Shown: positions 1-6,233 of the stretch, piece by piece
Layout: every line of letters begins with the position of its first letter
How positions within the stretch are numbered: the stretch's first letter is position 1
Source of the DNA: Bacteroidales bacterium
GTDB lineage: Bacteria; Bacteroidota; Bacteroidia; Bacteroidales; UBA4181
Length of the DNA: 8,701 nt
Assembly: GCA_031264715.1 (NCBI GenBank)
Contig: JAISDP010000050.1
Coordinates: 1 to 8,701, forward strand
Direction: 5' to 3'
Position numbers and translations under genes: made by a program
Notes under the pieces: model-generated
Told to the model about the DNA's origin: nothing
The model's database searches: none
What the model saw: only the letters and a program-made list of their open reading frames with translations

Positions 1-470
1 TGATGTCCGGAGATTGTTTTACCGTCGGGCGTCGTTACATTGAAACTGATTTCGAGAACATCGCCGGTTTTCGATATGGTAGCCGAACCCGACTTCAGCT
101 TGCCGTCGCTTTCCGAACCGTCTTCACCTATTTCGTAAAAGAAGGCGTCCATGGTGCCGGCCGCATGCGAATCACTGTAGCCGTACGTTTTGCTTCCCTC
201 GGGGAATTTGGAATTAGCGAGCAAAATATCAACTTCTACAAAATCGCCTCCGCTGAGCATGAGCCGTATCCCATAACCATACGTCCCGTTTTCGTAAAAA
301 TCTTCATAATCCGCCACTGTTAGCGATTTAACGGCATACTCCTCGCCCTCGTAACTGACATAGTTTTTAGACTTGTCAACGCCGTCCTTGTCGTCGTCAT
401 CCTTGCTGCATGCCGTGCATGCCATTGCAGCCATTGCTGCGATCACTAAATAATCGAATACTTTTTTCAT
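1..470 (-). CDS. Putative surface lipoprotein, C-terminus cut off by the window edge
   Basis: The frame is open from the ATG at 468-470 to the window edge, giving 156 codons without a stop. The N-terminus (MKKVFDYLVIAAMAAMACTAC) is a lipoprotein signal peptide, with Cys21 the likely lipidated residue. It is followed by SKDDDDK, which fits the acidic surface-export signal known for Bacteroidetes lipoproteins, so the protein is probably anchored on the cell surface. The mature part is acidic and rich in Gly, Tyr and Ser, with alternating hydrophobic stretches that suggest a beta-rich fold. I recognise no family and assign no function. Its signal peptide and 5' flank are close copies of those of the next lipoprotein gene (start 1565), 48 bp beyond whose stop codon it begins. 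The two may be co-transcribed. Confidence 0.8.
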   Translation of the reverse strand, partial: MKKVFDYLVIAAMAAMACTACSKDDDDKDGVDKSKNYVSYEGEEYAVKSLTVADYEDFYENGTYGYGIRLMLSGGDFVEVDILLANSKFPEGSKTYGYSDSHAAGTMDAFFYEIGEDGSESDGKLKSGSATISKTGDVLEISFNVTTPDGKTISGH

Positions 471-555
471 TGGGTTTAAATTAAAATTTGATATTTATTA
501 CTTGTTATTTGATATTTGCTACTTGATATTCTTTGTTCCTTTTGACCCTGACAGG
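397..555 (-). repeat. Copy A of a duplicated signal-peptide and 5'-flank segment
   Basis: This segment matches 1492-1655 with scattered differences and small gaps. The match covers the codons for the signal peptide and lipobox, the start codon, an AT-rich leader with repeated AAATATCAA-type words on the minus strand, and an outer CCTGACAGG element. The mature parts of the two genes do not resemble each other, so the similarity is confined to the 5' module. This was aligned by eye. Confidence 0.6.
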
Positions 556-1565
556 CCTGACAGGTCTGACGACCCTGTCAGGTCGGTAGACGTAAATGAC
601 CTGTCAGGGTCGGTAGACCTGACAGACTCAATAAGCAACGACCCGTCCGGTTTTGCAGATCCTTTTTGTACAGCCGGCGCGGATTCTACTCTTTCCGACA
701 ATCCGTCGCTGTCCCAAAATACCCTGCCGCTCCCGTTTTCGATCAGTGCATCTTGCGGGTCGCCGCCATCGTCAACCATAAAAGTCGCCATTATGCAGTC
801 GATGATTCCATCGGGCGAAACAGCGCCCGACCAGACTTCAACCACTTTGAAGGTCGTGTTAATGTCCGTATAGGTGGTCGTGAAATTGATAAATACGGAA
901 AACCGGTTGCCTTCCCCGACAATAAACGCCCCCGTGCCTGTTGCAACGCCCGTTCCTTGCGTTTCATCCGCTTTCAGCGTCAAATTGCCGTTATTTTGTT
1001 GGGAAAACGTAATATAAGCGGGAGAATACACCTTCCCAAGAACGTCACTGGCAATGTTCGTTCCTATCAAAACAGCGGGCTGGAATTTATAAGTTCCCTC
1101 GATGAGCGGCGGGGTATTGCCGCCATAAATGGGTAAGCCCAAATCCTGCATCGTTTGGATGATCTCTTCAGGGACTAAATCCTGAATCTCTTCGGTAAGG
1201 CCGGTTTCCGGGTCAACAGAGGGGAGCGCTTTTGTTGCTTTGGCGATGTACGTTTTCGTCGTCGTGCCGTCCTCTGCCGTTACGGTGTAGGCAACGCCTC
1301 CCTCCGCAAAGAAGTTTTGCGCGGCGGTGGCCGGCGGGTTCACCGTCGCCCCGGACGAGAGGGTGATGGCCGGAGCGAGGGCCGTCGCCTCCGTCTTCGC
1401 CGGATAGGTGCGGGTAATGTCCGTACCGTCGATCGTCCACGCTTCGCCGTTCACGCTGAACGAGAGGATGTCGCAGGCGGCGCTTTTCGACTCATCCTTG
1501 CTGCATGACGTGCATGCCATTGCAGCAATGGCTGCAATCATTAAATAATTGAATACTTTTTTCAT
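519..1565 (-). CDS. Surface lipoprotein with a DUF5018-like N-terminal Ig/cadherin-type domain
   Basis: This is a 348-residue protein with the signal peptide MKKVFNYLMIAAIAAMACTSC. The likely lipidated residue is Cys21, followed by SKDE, consistent with outer-membrane surface display. Residues about 32-112 (ILSFSVNG..., then a TYPAKTEATALAPAITLSSGATV stretch broken by proline, then YTVTAEDGTTTKTY) follow the pattern of the Bacteroidetes DUF5018-type Ig-like domain found at the start of many surface lipoproteins. This assignment is from memory of the family, not from a search. Residues 150-300 are a beta-rich region of unknown type. The last 30 or so residues (Ser/Thr/Asp/Gly-rich, with DLTGSSDLSGLSG) are encoded by CCTGACAGG-type DNA repeats and by a copy of the gene's own 5' flank, so this tail may be a late, non-functional extension. 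Function is unknown; polysaccharide or ligand binding is possible but not shown. Confidence 0.82.
   Translation of the reverse strand: MKKVFNYLMIAAIAAMACTSCSKDESKSAACDILSFSVNGEAWTIDGTDITRTYPAKTEATALAPAITLSSGATVNPPATAAQNFFAEGGVAYTVTAEDGTTTKTYIAKATKALPSVDPETGLTEEIQDLVPEEIIQTMQDLGLPIYGGNTPPLIEGTYKFQPAVLIGTNIASDVLGKVYSPAYITFSQQNNGNLTLKADETQGTGVATGTGAFIVGEGNRFSVFINFTTTYTDINTTFKVVEVWSGAVSPDGIIDCIMATFMVDDGGDPQDALIENGSGRVFWDSDGLSERVESAPAVQKGSAKPDGSLLIESVRSTDPDRSFTSTDLTGSSDLSGLSGSKGTKNIK
547..626. repeat. Cluster of five CCTGWCAGG near-palindromes
   Basis: CCTGACAGG occurs at 547-555 and 556-564, CCTGTCAGG at 574-582 and 600-608, and a one-base variant at 618-626. Each is a 9-bp odd palindrome with CCTG/CAGG arms. 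The last two CCTGTCAGG copies sit in a larger direct repeat that also includes GGTCGGTAGAC-like sequence (about 571-591 and 598-618). The cluster lies inside the 3' end of the lipoprotein reading frame and encodes its residues of about 314-340. The same element recurs at 1647-1655, and a variant recurs at 2894-2911. Confidence 0.75.
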
Positions 1566-1655
1566 TAGGTTTTAACTTAAATTTGATATTTGTTACTTGA
1601 TATTTGATTCCTATTCCTTAATTATTCTCATCTTATCCTTATAGACCCTGACAGG
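1492..1655 (-). repeat. Copy B of the duplicated signal-peptide and 5'-flank segment
   Basis: This is the counterpart of 397-555. It covers the lipobox codons and start of the second lipoprotein, an AT-rich leader at 1566-1640 with TTGATATTTGTTACTTGATA-like words on the plus strand, and one CCTGACAGG at 1647-1655 preceded by GAC, as in copy A. I saw no TAnnTTTG promoter box in either copy. Confidence 0.6.
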
Positions 1656-1667
1656 TTGGAACGGTAA

Positions 1668-1727
1668 AAGGCAGTAACCTTTGACGCGCCGACCTTACAA
1701 CCTCCTTCATTCTACCCTTACTGCCTT
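1668..1727. repeat. 10-bp inverted repeat flanking the 3' end of the decayed gene
   Basis: AAGGCAGTAA at 1668-1677 and its exact complement TTACTGCCTT at 1718-1727 are separated by 40 bp. On the minus strand the second arm is followed by TTTT. It could be a poor terminator-like structure for the decayed gene ending at 1707, a remnant of an inserted element, or chance. Confidence 0.3.
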
Positions 1728-1970
1728 CGGATATTCATATCTTCTTACGTCCCTGGTTAAGGTGGAAGAACCGGAGGCTTGCATAGCCACCGCCACCCGC
1801 CATTCGCCCGGGGTAATGGTCGGCAGCACAAATTGCAGTTTCGGCGGGGTGTTAGATGAAAGATACCGCCGGTATGTGCACAGTAGGGCTGCCGCAGGCA
1901 TTGGTAAAGAACACGCCGGTTATGTCCCCGGTCAGCTCGTTCGGATAAACTGTTGCTCTAATGATCCCAT
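1707..1970 (-). pseudogene. Remnant of a HU-like/DUF4469-type DNA-binding protein gene
   Basis: No single frame is intact, but two minus-strand frames join into a coherent sequence. One reads IIRATVYPNELTGDITG then VFFTNACGSPTVHIPAVSF and stops near 1853. The other continues as SSNTPPKLQFVLPTITPGEW then RVAVAMQASGSSTLT to a TGA at 1707-1709. An ATG at 1968-1970 would start the gene but is out of frame with what follows. In the Bacteroidetes family I have in mind, proteins begin with a short 'IIRATVY.N.LT'-like strand of a HU-like domain and end in an Ig-like DUF4469 domain with 'F.LP.L.PG.Y.V.V.TQ..' and a tail after a Thr-Leu pair. Here the start and end of such a protein seem fused, with most of the middle missing and at least two frameshifts. 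Family assignment is from memory; the decay is visible in the sequence. Confidence 0.45.
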
Positions 1971-2080
1971 GATGGTAATAATGTTTTTAAAAAGTAAGTA
2001 TGATGTTTAATTGATTTGCAGTGGTTCCGTTTGCGTACAGGCAGCGCCGTGAAACGCTCCTTGCGCTCTTTGGGAGAGGG

Positions 2081-2119
2081 AATAAAAAATGCCATGTCCC
2101 GAAAAAAACGGAACATGGC
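2081..2119 (-). terminator. Intrinsic terminator on the minus strand
   Basis: The arms at 2091-2101 and 2109-2119 pair at 10 of 11 positions (one C-A mismatch on the plus strand) around a 7-nt loop. On the minus strand the hairpin is followed directly by ATTTTTTATT (2090-2081), a good U-tract. In the plus direction no T-run follows. It lies downstream of the minus-strand promoter at 2359-2390 and upstream of the decayed gene at 1970, so it either ends a small transcript or acted as an attenuator for that gene. Confidence 0.65.
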
Positions 2120-2189
2120 GATATGCGGTATGTAAAATATTTGTTTCTTTGCGCCTTTTTCTAAACGAGGGCGGGAGGGGTTATGGATG

Positions 2190-2217
2190 GTGTGTGTGTG
2201 TGTGTGTGTGTGTGTGT
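2190..2217. repeat. (GT)14 dinucleotide microsatellite
   Basis: Fourteen uninterrupted GT units on the plus strand, read as CA on the minus strand. Tracts of this length are prone to slippage and are the typical basis of phase variation in bacteria, but no intact gene or known promoter spacer is controlled by this one. It sits within the putative minus-strand transcript 2081-2352. Confidence 0.95.
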
Positions 2218-2358
2218 TAGCAAAATATCCGACACCGCCAAATAATCCGGCAAGAATTTTTTGGGAAAATGCGTTATTCTCAACCGTGTTGCAGGACGGG
2301 AATAAACACGTAACGGCTACCTTGTCTGTCATTGTCAAACTTGTGTGTATGAACATTG

Positions 2359-2390
2359 CAAAGGTAAAAATTTTTATATATCAAAACAAA
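2359..2390 (-). promoter_or_regulatory. Bacteroidetes-type promoter, minus strand
   Basis: On the minus strand, TTTG (2390-2387) is followed after 20 bases by TACCTTTG (2366-2359). This matches the Bacteroidetes housekeeping consensus TTTG / TAnnTTTG at both boxes and in spacing. Transcription would start near 2352 and run left towards the terminator at 2091-2119. The spacer is very AT-rich. Confidence 0.6.
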
Positions 2391-2415
2391 TACCCGGATT
2401 TTTAAAAAATATTTT

Positions 2416-2869
2416 AAAATCGATCCATGTATATCTACATAGAGCCAATTTTTTTCAAAATCGATCCATGTATATCTACATAAAGCCTTTTTTTTTCAAA
2501 AACGATCCATGTATGTCTACATAAGCCCATTTTTTTCTAAAATCGATCCATGTATGTCTACATAAGCCCGTTTTTTTTCAAAAACGATCCATGTATATCT
2601 ACATAAAGCCTTTTTTTTTCAAAAACGATCCATGTATGTCTACATAATGCCATTTTTTTTCAAAAACGATCCATGTATGTCTACATAAAGCTTTTTTTTT
2701 TCAAAAACGATCCATGTATATCTACATAAAGCCATTTTTTTTTCAAAAACGATCCATGTATATCTACATAAAGCCATTTTTTTTCAAAAAACGATCCATG
2801 TATATCTACATAAAGCCATTTTTTTTCAAAAGTCTATCCATGTATGTCTACATAAAGCCCAATTTTTTT
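2416..2869. repeat. Tandem array of 11 units, 41-42 bp period, each with a TGTA-N4-TACA dyad
   Basis: The word TCCATGTATRTCTACATA occurs 11 times. The GATCC (or, in the last unit, TATCC) preceding it starts at 2422, 2463, 2504, 2545, 2586, 2628, 2668, 2709, 2751, 2793 and 2835, so steps are 40-42 bp. The dyad ATGTA/TACAT is intact in all 11 copies and only the middle varies (TATC or TGTC). Between cores lie an AAGCC-like word, a run of 7-10 T, a C and 3-6 A. There are no unique spacers, so this is not a CRISPR array. The 41-bp step is close to four helical turns, so the A/T tracts are phased and the DNA is probably curved. Possible roles are a protein-binding array, a curved-DNA element, or a passive minisatellite. 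It ends about 155 bp before the XRE-cupin gene. Confidence 0.9.
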
Positions 2870-2893
2870 AAAAGCCAACTTTTGGACACCCTC

Positions 2894-2911
2894 CCTGAAA
2901 GGCCTGAAAGG
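2894..2911. repeat. Two adjacent CCTGAAAGG units, variant of the CCTGACAGG repeat
   Basis: CCTGAAAGG at 2894-2902 and 2903-2911 stand back to back, with the same 9-bp step as CCTGACAGG at 547 and 556, and differ at one central base. This suggests the same dispersed repeat family lies on both sides of the gene-poor stretch. Confidence 0.5.
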
Positions 2912-2964
2912 AGCGCCTCAAAAAAAGAATTAACCGCTTTAATAGGGATTTTGAAACTTTCGAT

Positions 2965-2972
2965 TATTTTTG
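2965..2972 (+). promoter_or_regulatory. Possible -7 box for the XRE-cupin gene
   Basis: TATTTTTG matches the -7 consensus TAnnTTTG. The upstream -33 box is weak: TTTA at 2938-2941 with a 23-base spacer, or TTTG at 2950 with a spacer of only 11. A start near 2979 would give a leader of about 47 nt before the ATG at 3026. Confidence 0.35.
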
Positions 2973-3025
2973 TGCTTTTTATGACGCGATATTACATAGT
3001 ATAGAAATAGAATTTTTTTTGATTT

Positions 3026-3607
3026 ATGGAAAGTAATAAAATCATTGGGGGGAAAATCAAAAGTATCCGGGAATCGAGAAACCTGACGATCGACGAAGTG
3101 TCGGAACGCGCCGGGGTGAGTAAGGTACAGATTGAACGGATAGAAGAAAATATAGAAATACCTTCGTTGGCGCCGTTGATCAAGATCGCCCGCGTGTTGG
3201 GCGTGCGTTTGGGTACCTTTCTCGACGATCAGAAAGAACTCGGCCCTGTAATCAGCCGGGCAAAAGACTGCAAAGATCAGAATACGATACGGTTTACCAA
3301 CGATTCCAAGGTAGCCCGCAAGCACATGGAATATCACTCGTTATCGCAGGATAAGGCCGGACGCCACATGGAGCCGTTCCTGATTGACATCGACGCTTCC
3401 GGTCAAGCCGATTTTATACTCTCGTCGCACGAAGGCGAAGAGTTTATCTATGTTTTGGATGGAAGCGTCGAAGTTGTCTACGGGAAAGACAGATACACTC
3501 TCGAAGCAGGCGACAGCATATACTACGATTCGATTGTGGCGCACCATGTACATGCTCGCAACGGCGCTCCTGCACGAATCCTCGGCGTAGTATATACGCC
3601 TTTTTAA
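3026..3607 (+). CDS. XRE-family transcriptional regulator with C-terminal cupin domain
   Basis: This 193-residue protein has a helix-turn-helix at residues about 8-63, with the recognition part around TIDEVSERAGVSKVQIERIE (21-40), and a cupin_2-type small beta-barrel at about 120-190. Cupin motif 1 is visible as HEGEEFIYVLDG (His135, Glu139, Gly146) and motif 2 as GDSIYYDS...AHHVHARNG (Gly162, His173/His174), so a metal or small ligand may bind. Proteins of this layout act as cytoplasmic DNA-binding regulators whose cupin senses a small molecule; the ligand here is unknown. The start is the ATG after an A/T-rich leader with no clear Shine-Dalgarno, as is usual in Bacteroidetes. It is followed 41 bp later by rnfA on the same strand, so it may be co-transcribed with it, though a functional link is not shown. 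Confidence 0.9.
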   Translation: MESNKIIGGKIKSIRESRNLTIDEVSERAGVSKVQIERIEENIEIPSLAPLIKIARVLGVRLGTFLDDQKELGPVISRAKDCKDQNTIRFTNDSKVARKHMEYHSLSQDKAGRHMEPFLIDIDASGQADFILSSHEGEEFIYVLDGSVEVVYGKDRYTLEAGDSIYYDSIVAHHVHARNGAPARILGVVYTPF

Positions 3608-3648
3608 TTGAGAATTAAAAGTCATCATCTTGTTCACTCGTCACTTTT

Positions 3649-4221
3649 ATGGAATACATATTGATCATTATCTCGGCCATCTTCGTCAATAACATTGTAT
3701 TGGCGCAGTTTCTCGGTATTTGCCCGTTCATGGGCGTATCCAACAAAATATCGACAGCAGCAGGAATGGGTAGCGCGGTTACCTTTGTGATGACCGTCGC
3801 CACTATTTTCACCTATCTCATGATGACTTACATCCTCAAACCGTTGGGGATTGAGTTTCTGCAGACCATCACCTACATCCTGGTGATTGCCGCCCTGGTG
3901 CAAATGGTGGAGATTATCCTGAAAAAAGTCAGCCCATCGCTGTACCAGGCATTGGGCGTATTTCTCCCGCTCATTACCACTAATTGCACTATCCTCGGTG
4001 TGGCGATCCTGGTAATCCAGAAAGAGTATAACCTGATGCAAAGCGTGGTATATGCCGTAGCTACGGCGCTTGGTTTCGCATTGGCCATGGTGGTTTTTGC
4101 AGGCATCCGCGAACAGCTGGAATTTTCGGCCATACCCAAAGCCATGAAAGGCGTTCCCATTGCATTGGTAACGGCCGGCTTACTGGCGATGGCCTTTATG
4201 GGATTTGCGGGAATTGTATAA
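3649..4221 (+). CDS. rsxA: Rnf/Rsx complex membrane subunit A
   Basis: This 190-residue, very hydrophobic protein has about six transmembrane segments and the full length of RnfA/RsxA. Family hallmarks are VNNIVLAQFLGICPFMGVSN (13-32) near the start and FLPLITTNCTILGVA (about 105-119) in the middle. Cys25 and Cys113 are the conserved pair that, with the matching pair in RnfE, is thought to hold an iron-sulphur centre inside the membrane. Rnf couples electron flow between ferredoxin and NAD to Na+ or H+ transport across the inner membrane. In Bacteroidales the usual order is rnfB-C-D-G-E-A. Here neither an rnfE upstream nor any other rnf gene is in the window, so this copy is detached from its operon. 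The reading frame looks intact and well conserved. Confidence 0.93.
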   Translation: MEYILIIISAIFVNNIVLAQFLGICPFMGVSNKISTAAGMGSAVTFVMTVATIFTYLMMTYILKPLGIEFLQTITYILVIAALVQMVEIILKKVSPSLYQALGVFLPLITTNCTILGVAILVIQKEYNLMQSVVYAVATALGFALAMVVFAGIREQLEFSAIPKAMKGVPIALVTAGLLAMAFMGFAGIV

Positions 4222-4254
4222 AAACGTATTTTTATACCGCAATATCGAATCAAT

Positions 4255-4869
4255 ATGCGCTTTTGTTCTGTTCTTTTGCTGGTGTTTCTTAGCTTGCCGG
4301 TCATTGCTTCCGATTCGATCCGTGTGAGCAAATGGAAGCAATACAACATGGGTGCGTTCAGCGGTTTTGGGTTTAATTACCTCGAAGCCGGCAGGGAAGC
4401 TATAGGTCTTAACCTCCAGGGCGGAATTATTTATAACCGGTGGTTGACAATAGGAGTACAGGGAAATATCTTTTTTACGATCAACCCTTTGACCGACAGA
4501 TACACCAACGATGATGCCAGCCTTTTGGGTGGTTATGGCGGGTTGTTTGTTGCGCCCACTATTTACTCCAATGCACTGGTGCATGCTTCCTTTCCTGTTT
4601 TTGCGGGATACGGGAGCGTCAGTTATGAGATGTACGATACTTCGGATGCAGCTAACCGGGTAGAAAATTCCGATGGCTTTTGGGTTTTCGAGCCGGGTCT
4701 TGAGCTGGAACTGAACCTGATGAAGTTTATACGGATAGCGGTGGGCGGTTACTACAGGTATTGCGGTAACGTCAATCTATACTACGAAAATGGCAGTGAA
4801 AAAATCGTACCCTCAAACATACTTAACAATTTTTCAGTGAGTGTAAGACTCCGTTTCGGGAAATTTTAA
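4255..4869 (+). CDS. Predicted small outer-membrane beta-barrel protein, function unknown
   Basis: This 204-residue protein has a Sec signal peptide (MRFCSVLLLVFLSLPVIAS, cleavage near residue 19) and no lipobox. The mature part is a run of alternating strands rich in Gly, Tyr, Phe and Asn, such as GFGFNYLEAG, LNLQGGIIYNRWLTIGVQGN and IRIAVGGYYRYCGNVNLYY. It ends in a strand, FSVSVRLRFGKF, whose terminal Phe is typical of substrates of the outer-membrane barrel-assembly machinery. This suggests an 8-stranded or similar small barrel; I recognise no specific family. It starts 33 bp after rnfA and may be in the same transcript. Its stop overlaps the stop of the converging MATE gene by 4 bp (4866-4869). 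Confidence 0.78.
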   Translation: MRFCSVLLLVFLSLPVIASDSIRVSKWKQYNMGAFSGFGFNYLEAGREAIGLNLQGGIIYNRWLTIGVQGNIFFTINPLTDRYTNDDASLLGGYGGLFVAPTIYSNALVHASFPVFAGYGSVSYEMYDTSDAANRVENSDGFWVFEPGLELELNLMKFIRIAVGGYYRYCGNVNLYYENGSEKIVPSNILNNFSVSVRLRFGKF

Positions 4870-6200
4870 ACCTTCCGCTTCATCCATCTTCCCGTAGCAA
4901 GATAAAGCAGGGATGCTGCAACCATCACTACTCCATAAAAGCCATCGACCAGCCATACATACCGGATGCCCCAATGCAGGGTTTCGACAGCTAAAATACA
5001 TATAGCGATGTAGATGCATGTGGCGATGATTTCGATGAACAGGGAGATATGCGTATTGCCCGTACCCGAAATCGTGTTGAAGCAGATGAAACTAATGCCG
5101 AAAACCAGGGCCGAAATACAGATGCTAGGCATGATGGACACAGTGGCCTCGCCCAGCGAAGGTATATTGGTGTAGATGGACGTAACGAAATCCGAAAAAA
5201 CATAGGTAAGCCCTTCCATCAACAGTATGGACAGGGCAGTAATGAGCGCCGCCTTACCGGTGATGGGGTATATGAGCAACGGCTTGCGGCAACCGATGCT
5301 GTAACTGACCAGCGAATTAACCGCCGACGAAAATCCCCACACCGGCAACAGGAAAATAGCATACAAACTGCGTCCGATGTTGGATATGGCCAACTCCTGT
5401 TCTCCGATTTTTTCGACCATCGCAAAAAAGATAAACCACGAAGCTACCGACAGGAAATTCTGTAACGATGCCGGGACAGATATTTTCACCAGGTTGCGCA
5501 TGGTTGCCGCGGAAAAGGATAACCTGCGGAAAAGGCCAAACTCGCGGAAATCCTTCTTCCGGAAAATACAAATGTAGAAAAGATACACCACCACACCGGC
5601 CATTTCGGATATGGCGCTTGCCAGCGCTGCGCCGCGTATCCCCATGGCTTCGAATCCCAGATATCCAAAAATCATAGCCCAATCGAACAGGATGTTGACC
5701 GCCACAATGGTACAGGTAACCGGCAGGATGATTTTTGTACGTGCAATCCCCACAAAGAACGACTGGCACACGTAAATGATAAACCCGAAAAGGATTCCCC
5801 AGATACGCATGTCGAGAAACTGGCTAACGCCGTTCATTACATCGGGCGATGCAACCACATGCGACAGGATGCCGTTGCCGGCAAACCGGAGCAGGCACCA
5901 GAGCGCCAGCGCAAACGGAACTATAAAAAGCAGCGCATGATGGAACACGCTACCAATCGAATCGTAACGTTCCTCTCCATAACGGCGCGCCACAATAATC
6001 TGTACGCCAATGCTGAAACCCATGCCCAGCATCATCACTGCCATGTAAAACACACCGCCCAGAGCCGCAGCGCCCAGCGAAATAGCATCCAGGTGCCCCA
6101 GAAATGCCGTATCGGTGATGATCAGCAGGTTCTGCGCCACATTGCCCACAATAATCGGGTAGGCAATCTTCCATATCCGGCTAAACTTGATAGAAGGCAT
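4866..6200 (-). CDS. MATE-family multidrug/Na+ or H+ antiporter
   Basis: This 444-residue inner-membrane protein has about 12 transmembrane segments in two halves, the normal MATE length and layout. The N-terminal half opens with AYPIIVGNVAQNLLIITDTAFLGHLD, the typical MATE start with an Asp in the first conserved helices, followed by LGMGFSIGVQIIVARRYGEE. The second half repeats the pattern from residues of about 235 (LVKISVPASLQNFLSVASWF). Such proteins export organic cations, drugs or metabolites using an ion gradient; the substrate cannot be read from the sequence. It is alone on this strand and ends by converging on the beta-barrel gene. A possible promoter lies at 6234-6241 with a palindrome just upstream, giving a leader of about 30 nt. 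Confidence 0.92.
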   Translation of the reverse strand: MPSIKFSRIWKIAYPIIVGNVAQNLLIITDTAFLGHLDAISLGAAALGGVFYMAVMMLGMGFSIGVQIIVARRYGEERYDSIGSVFHHALLFIVPFALALWCLLRFAGNGILSHVVASPDVMNGVSQFLDMRIWGILFGFIIYVCQSFFVGIARTKIILPVTCTIVAVNILFDWAMIFGYLGFEAMGIRGAALASAISEMAGVVVYLFYICIFRKKDFREFGLFRRLSFSAATMRNLVKISVPASLQNFLSVASWFIFFAMVEKIGEQELAISNIGRSLYAIFLLPVWGFSSAVNSLVSYSIGCRKPLLIYPITGKAALITALSILLMEGLTYVFSDFVTSIYTNIPSLGEATVSIMPSICISALVFGISFICFNTISGTGNTHISLFIEIIATCIYIAICILAVETLHWGIRYVWLVDGFYGVVMVAASLLYLATGRWMKRKV

Positions 6201-6233
6201 TTAACGAGTGAAGAATTAAGAGTGAATGTAGTA

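Larger units (their letters stand above)
2081..2352 (-). ncRNA. Candidate small RNA or orphan leader transcript containing (CA)14
   Basis: A Bacteroidetes-type promoter (2359-2390) and an intrinsic terminator (2081-2119) on the same strand bracket about 270 nt with no convincing coding sequence. The one long minus-strand frame here begins at 2356, at or before the expected transcription start, runs through the CA repeat as alternating Thr-His, and has no protein-like features. The transcript would carry a (CA)14 tract near its middle and end in the hairpin at 2091-2119. It may be an independent small RNA, or the old leader and attenuator of the decayed gene that follows. I see no match to a known RNA family. 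Confidence 0.35.

Noticed and set aside
1681..2010. Plus-strand frame of 109 codons
   Set aside because: It starts at TTG, lies antisense to the decayed DNA-binding protein gene, and shows no protein-like pattern.
1958..2356. Minus-strand frame of 132 codons that crosses the CA repeat as Thr-His
   Set aside because: It has no recognisable domain, runs through a microsatellite and an intrinsic terminator, and its start lies at or before the predicted transcription start. A phase-variable gene is not excluded but is not supported.
2416..2869. CRISPR-like regular spacing of the 11-unit array
   Set aside because: The parts between the conserved cores are the same T-run and A-run in every unit, not unique spacers, and no cas genes are in the window.
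2714..3004. Plus-strand frame of 96 codons with a repeated RSMYIYIKPFFF peptide
   Set aside because: It arises because the last array units happen to be exactly 42 bp apart. Earlier units shift frame at 40-42 bp, and the peptide looks like a translated DNA repeat.
4222..4254. AAAAACGTATTTTT after rnfA as a possible terminator
   Set aside because: The stem would be only A-T pairs with a 4-base loop and too weak. The next gene follows after 33 bp and is probably co-transcribed.
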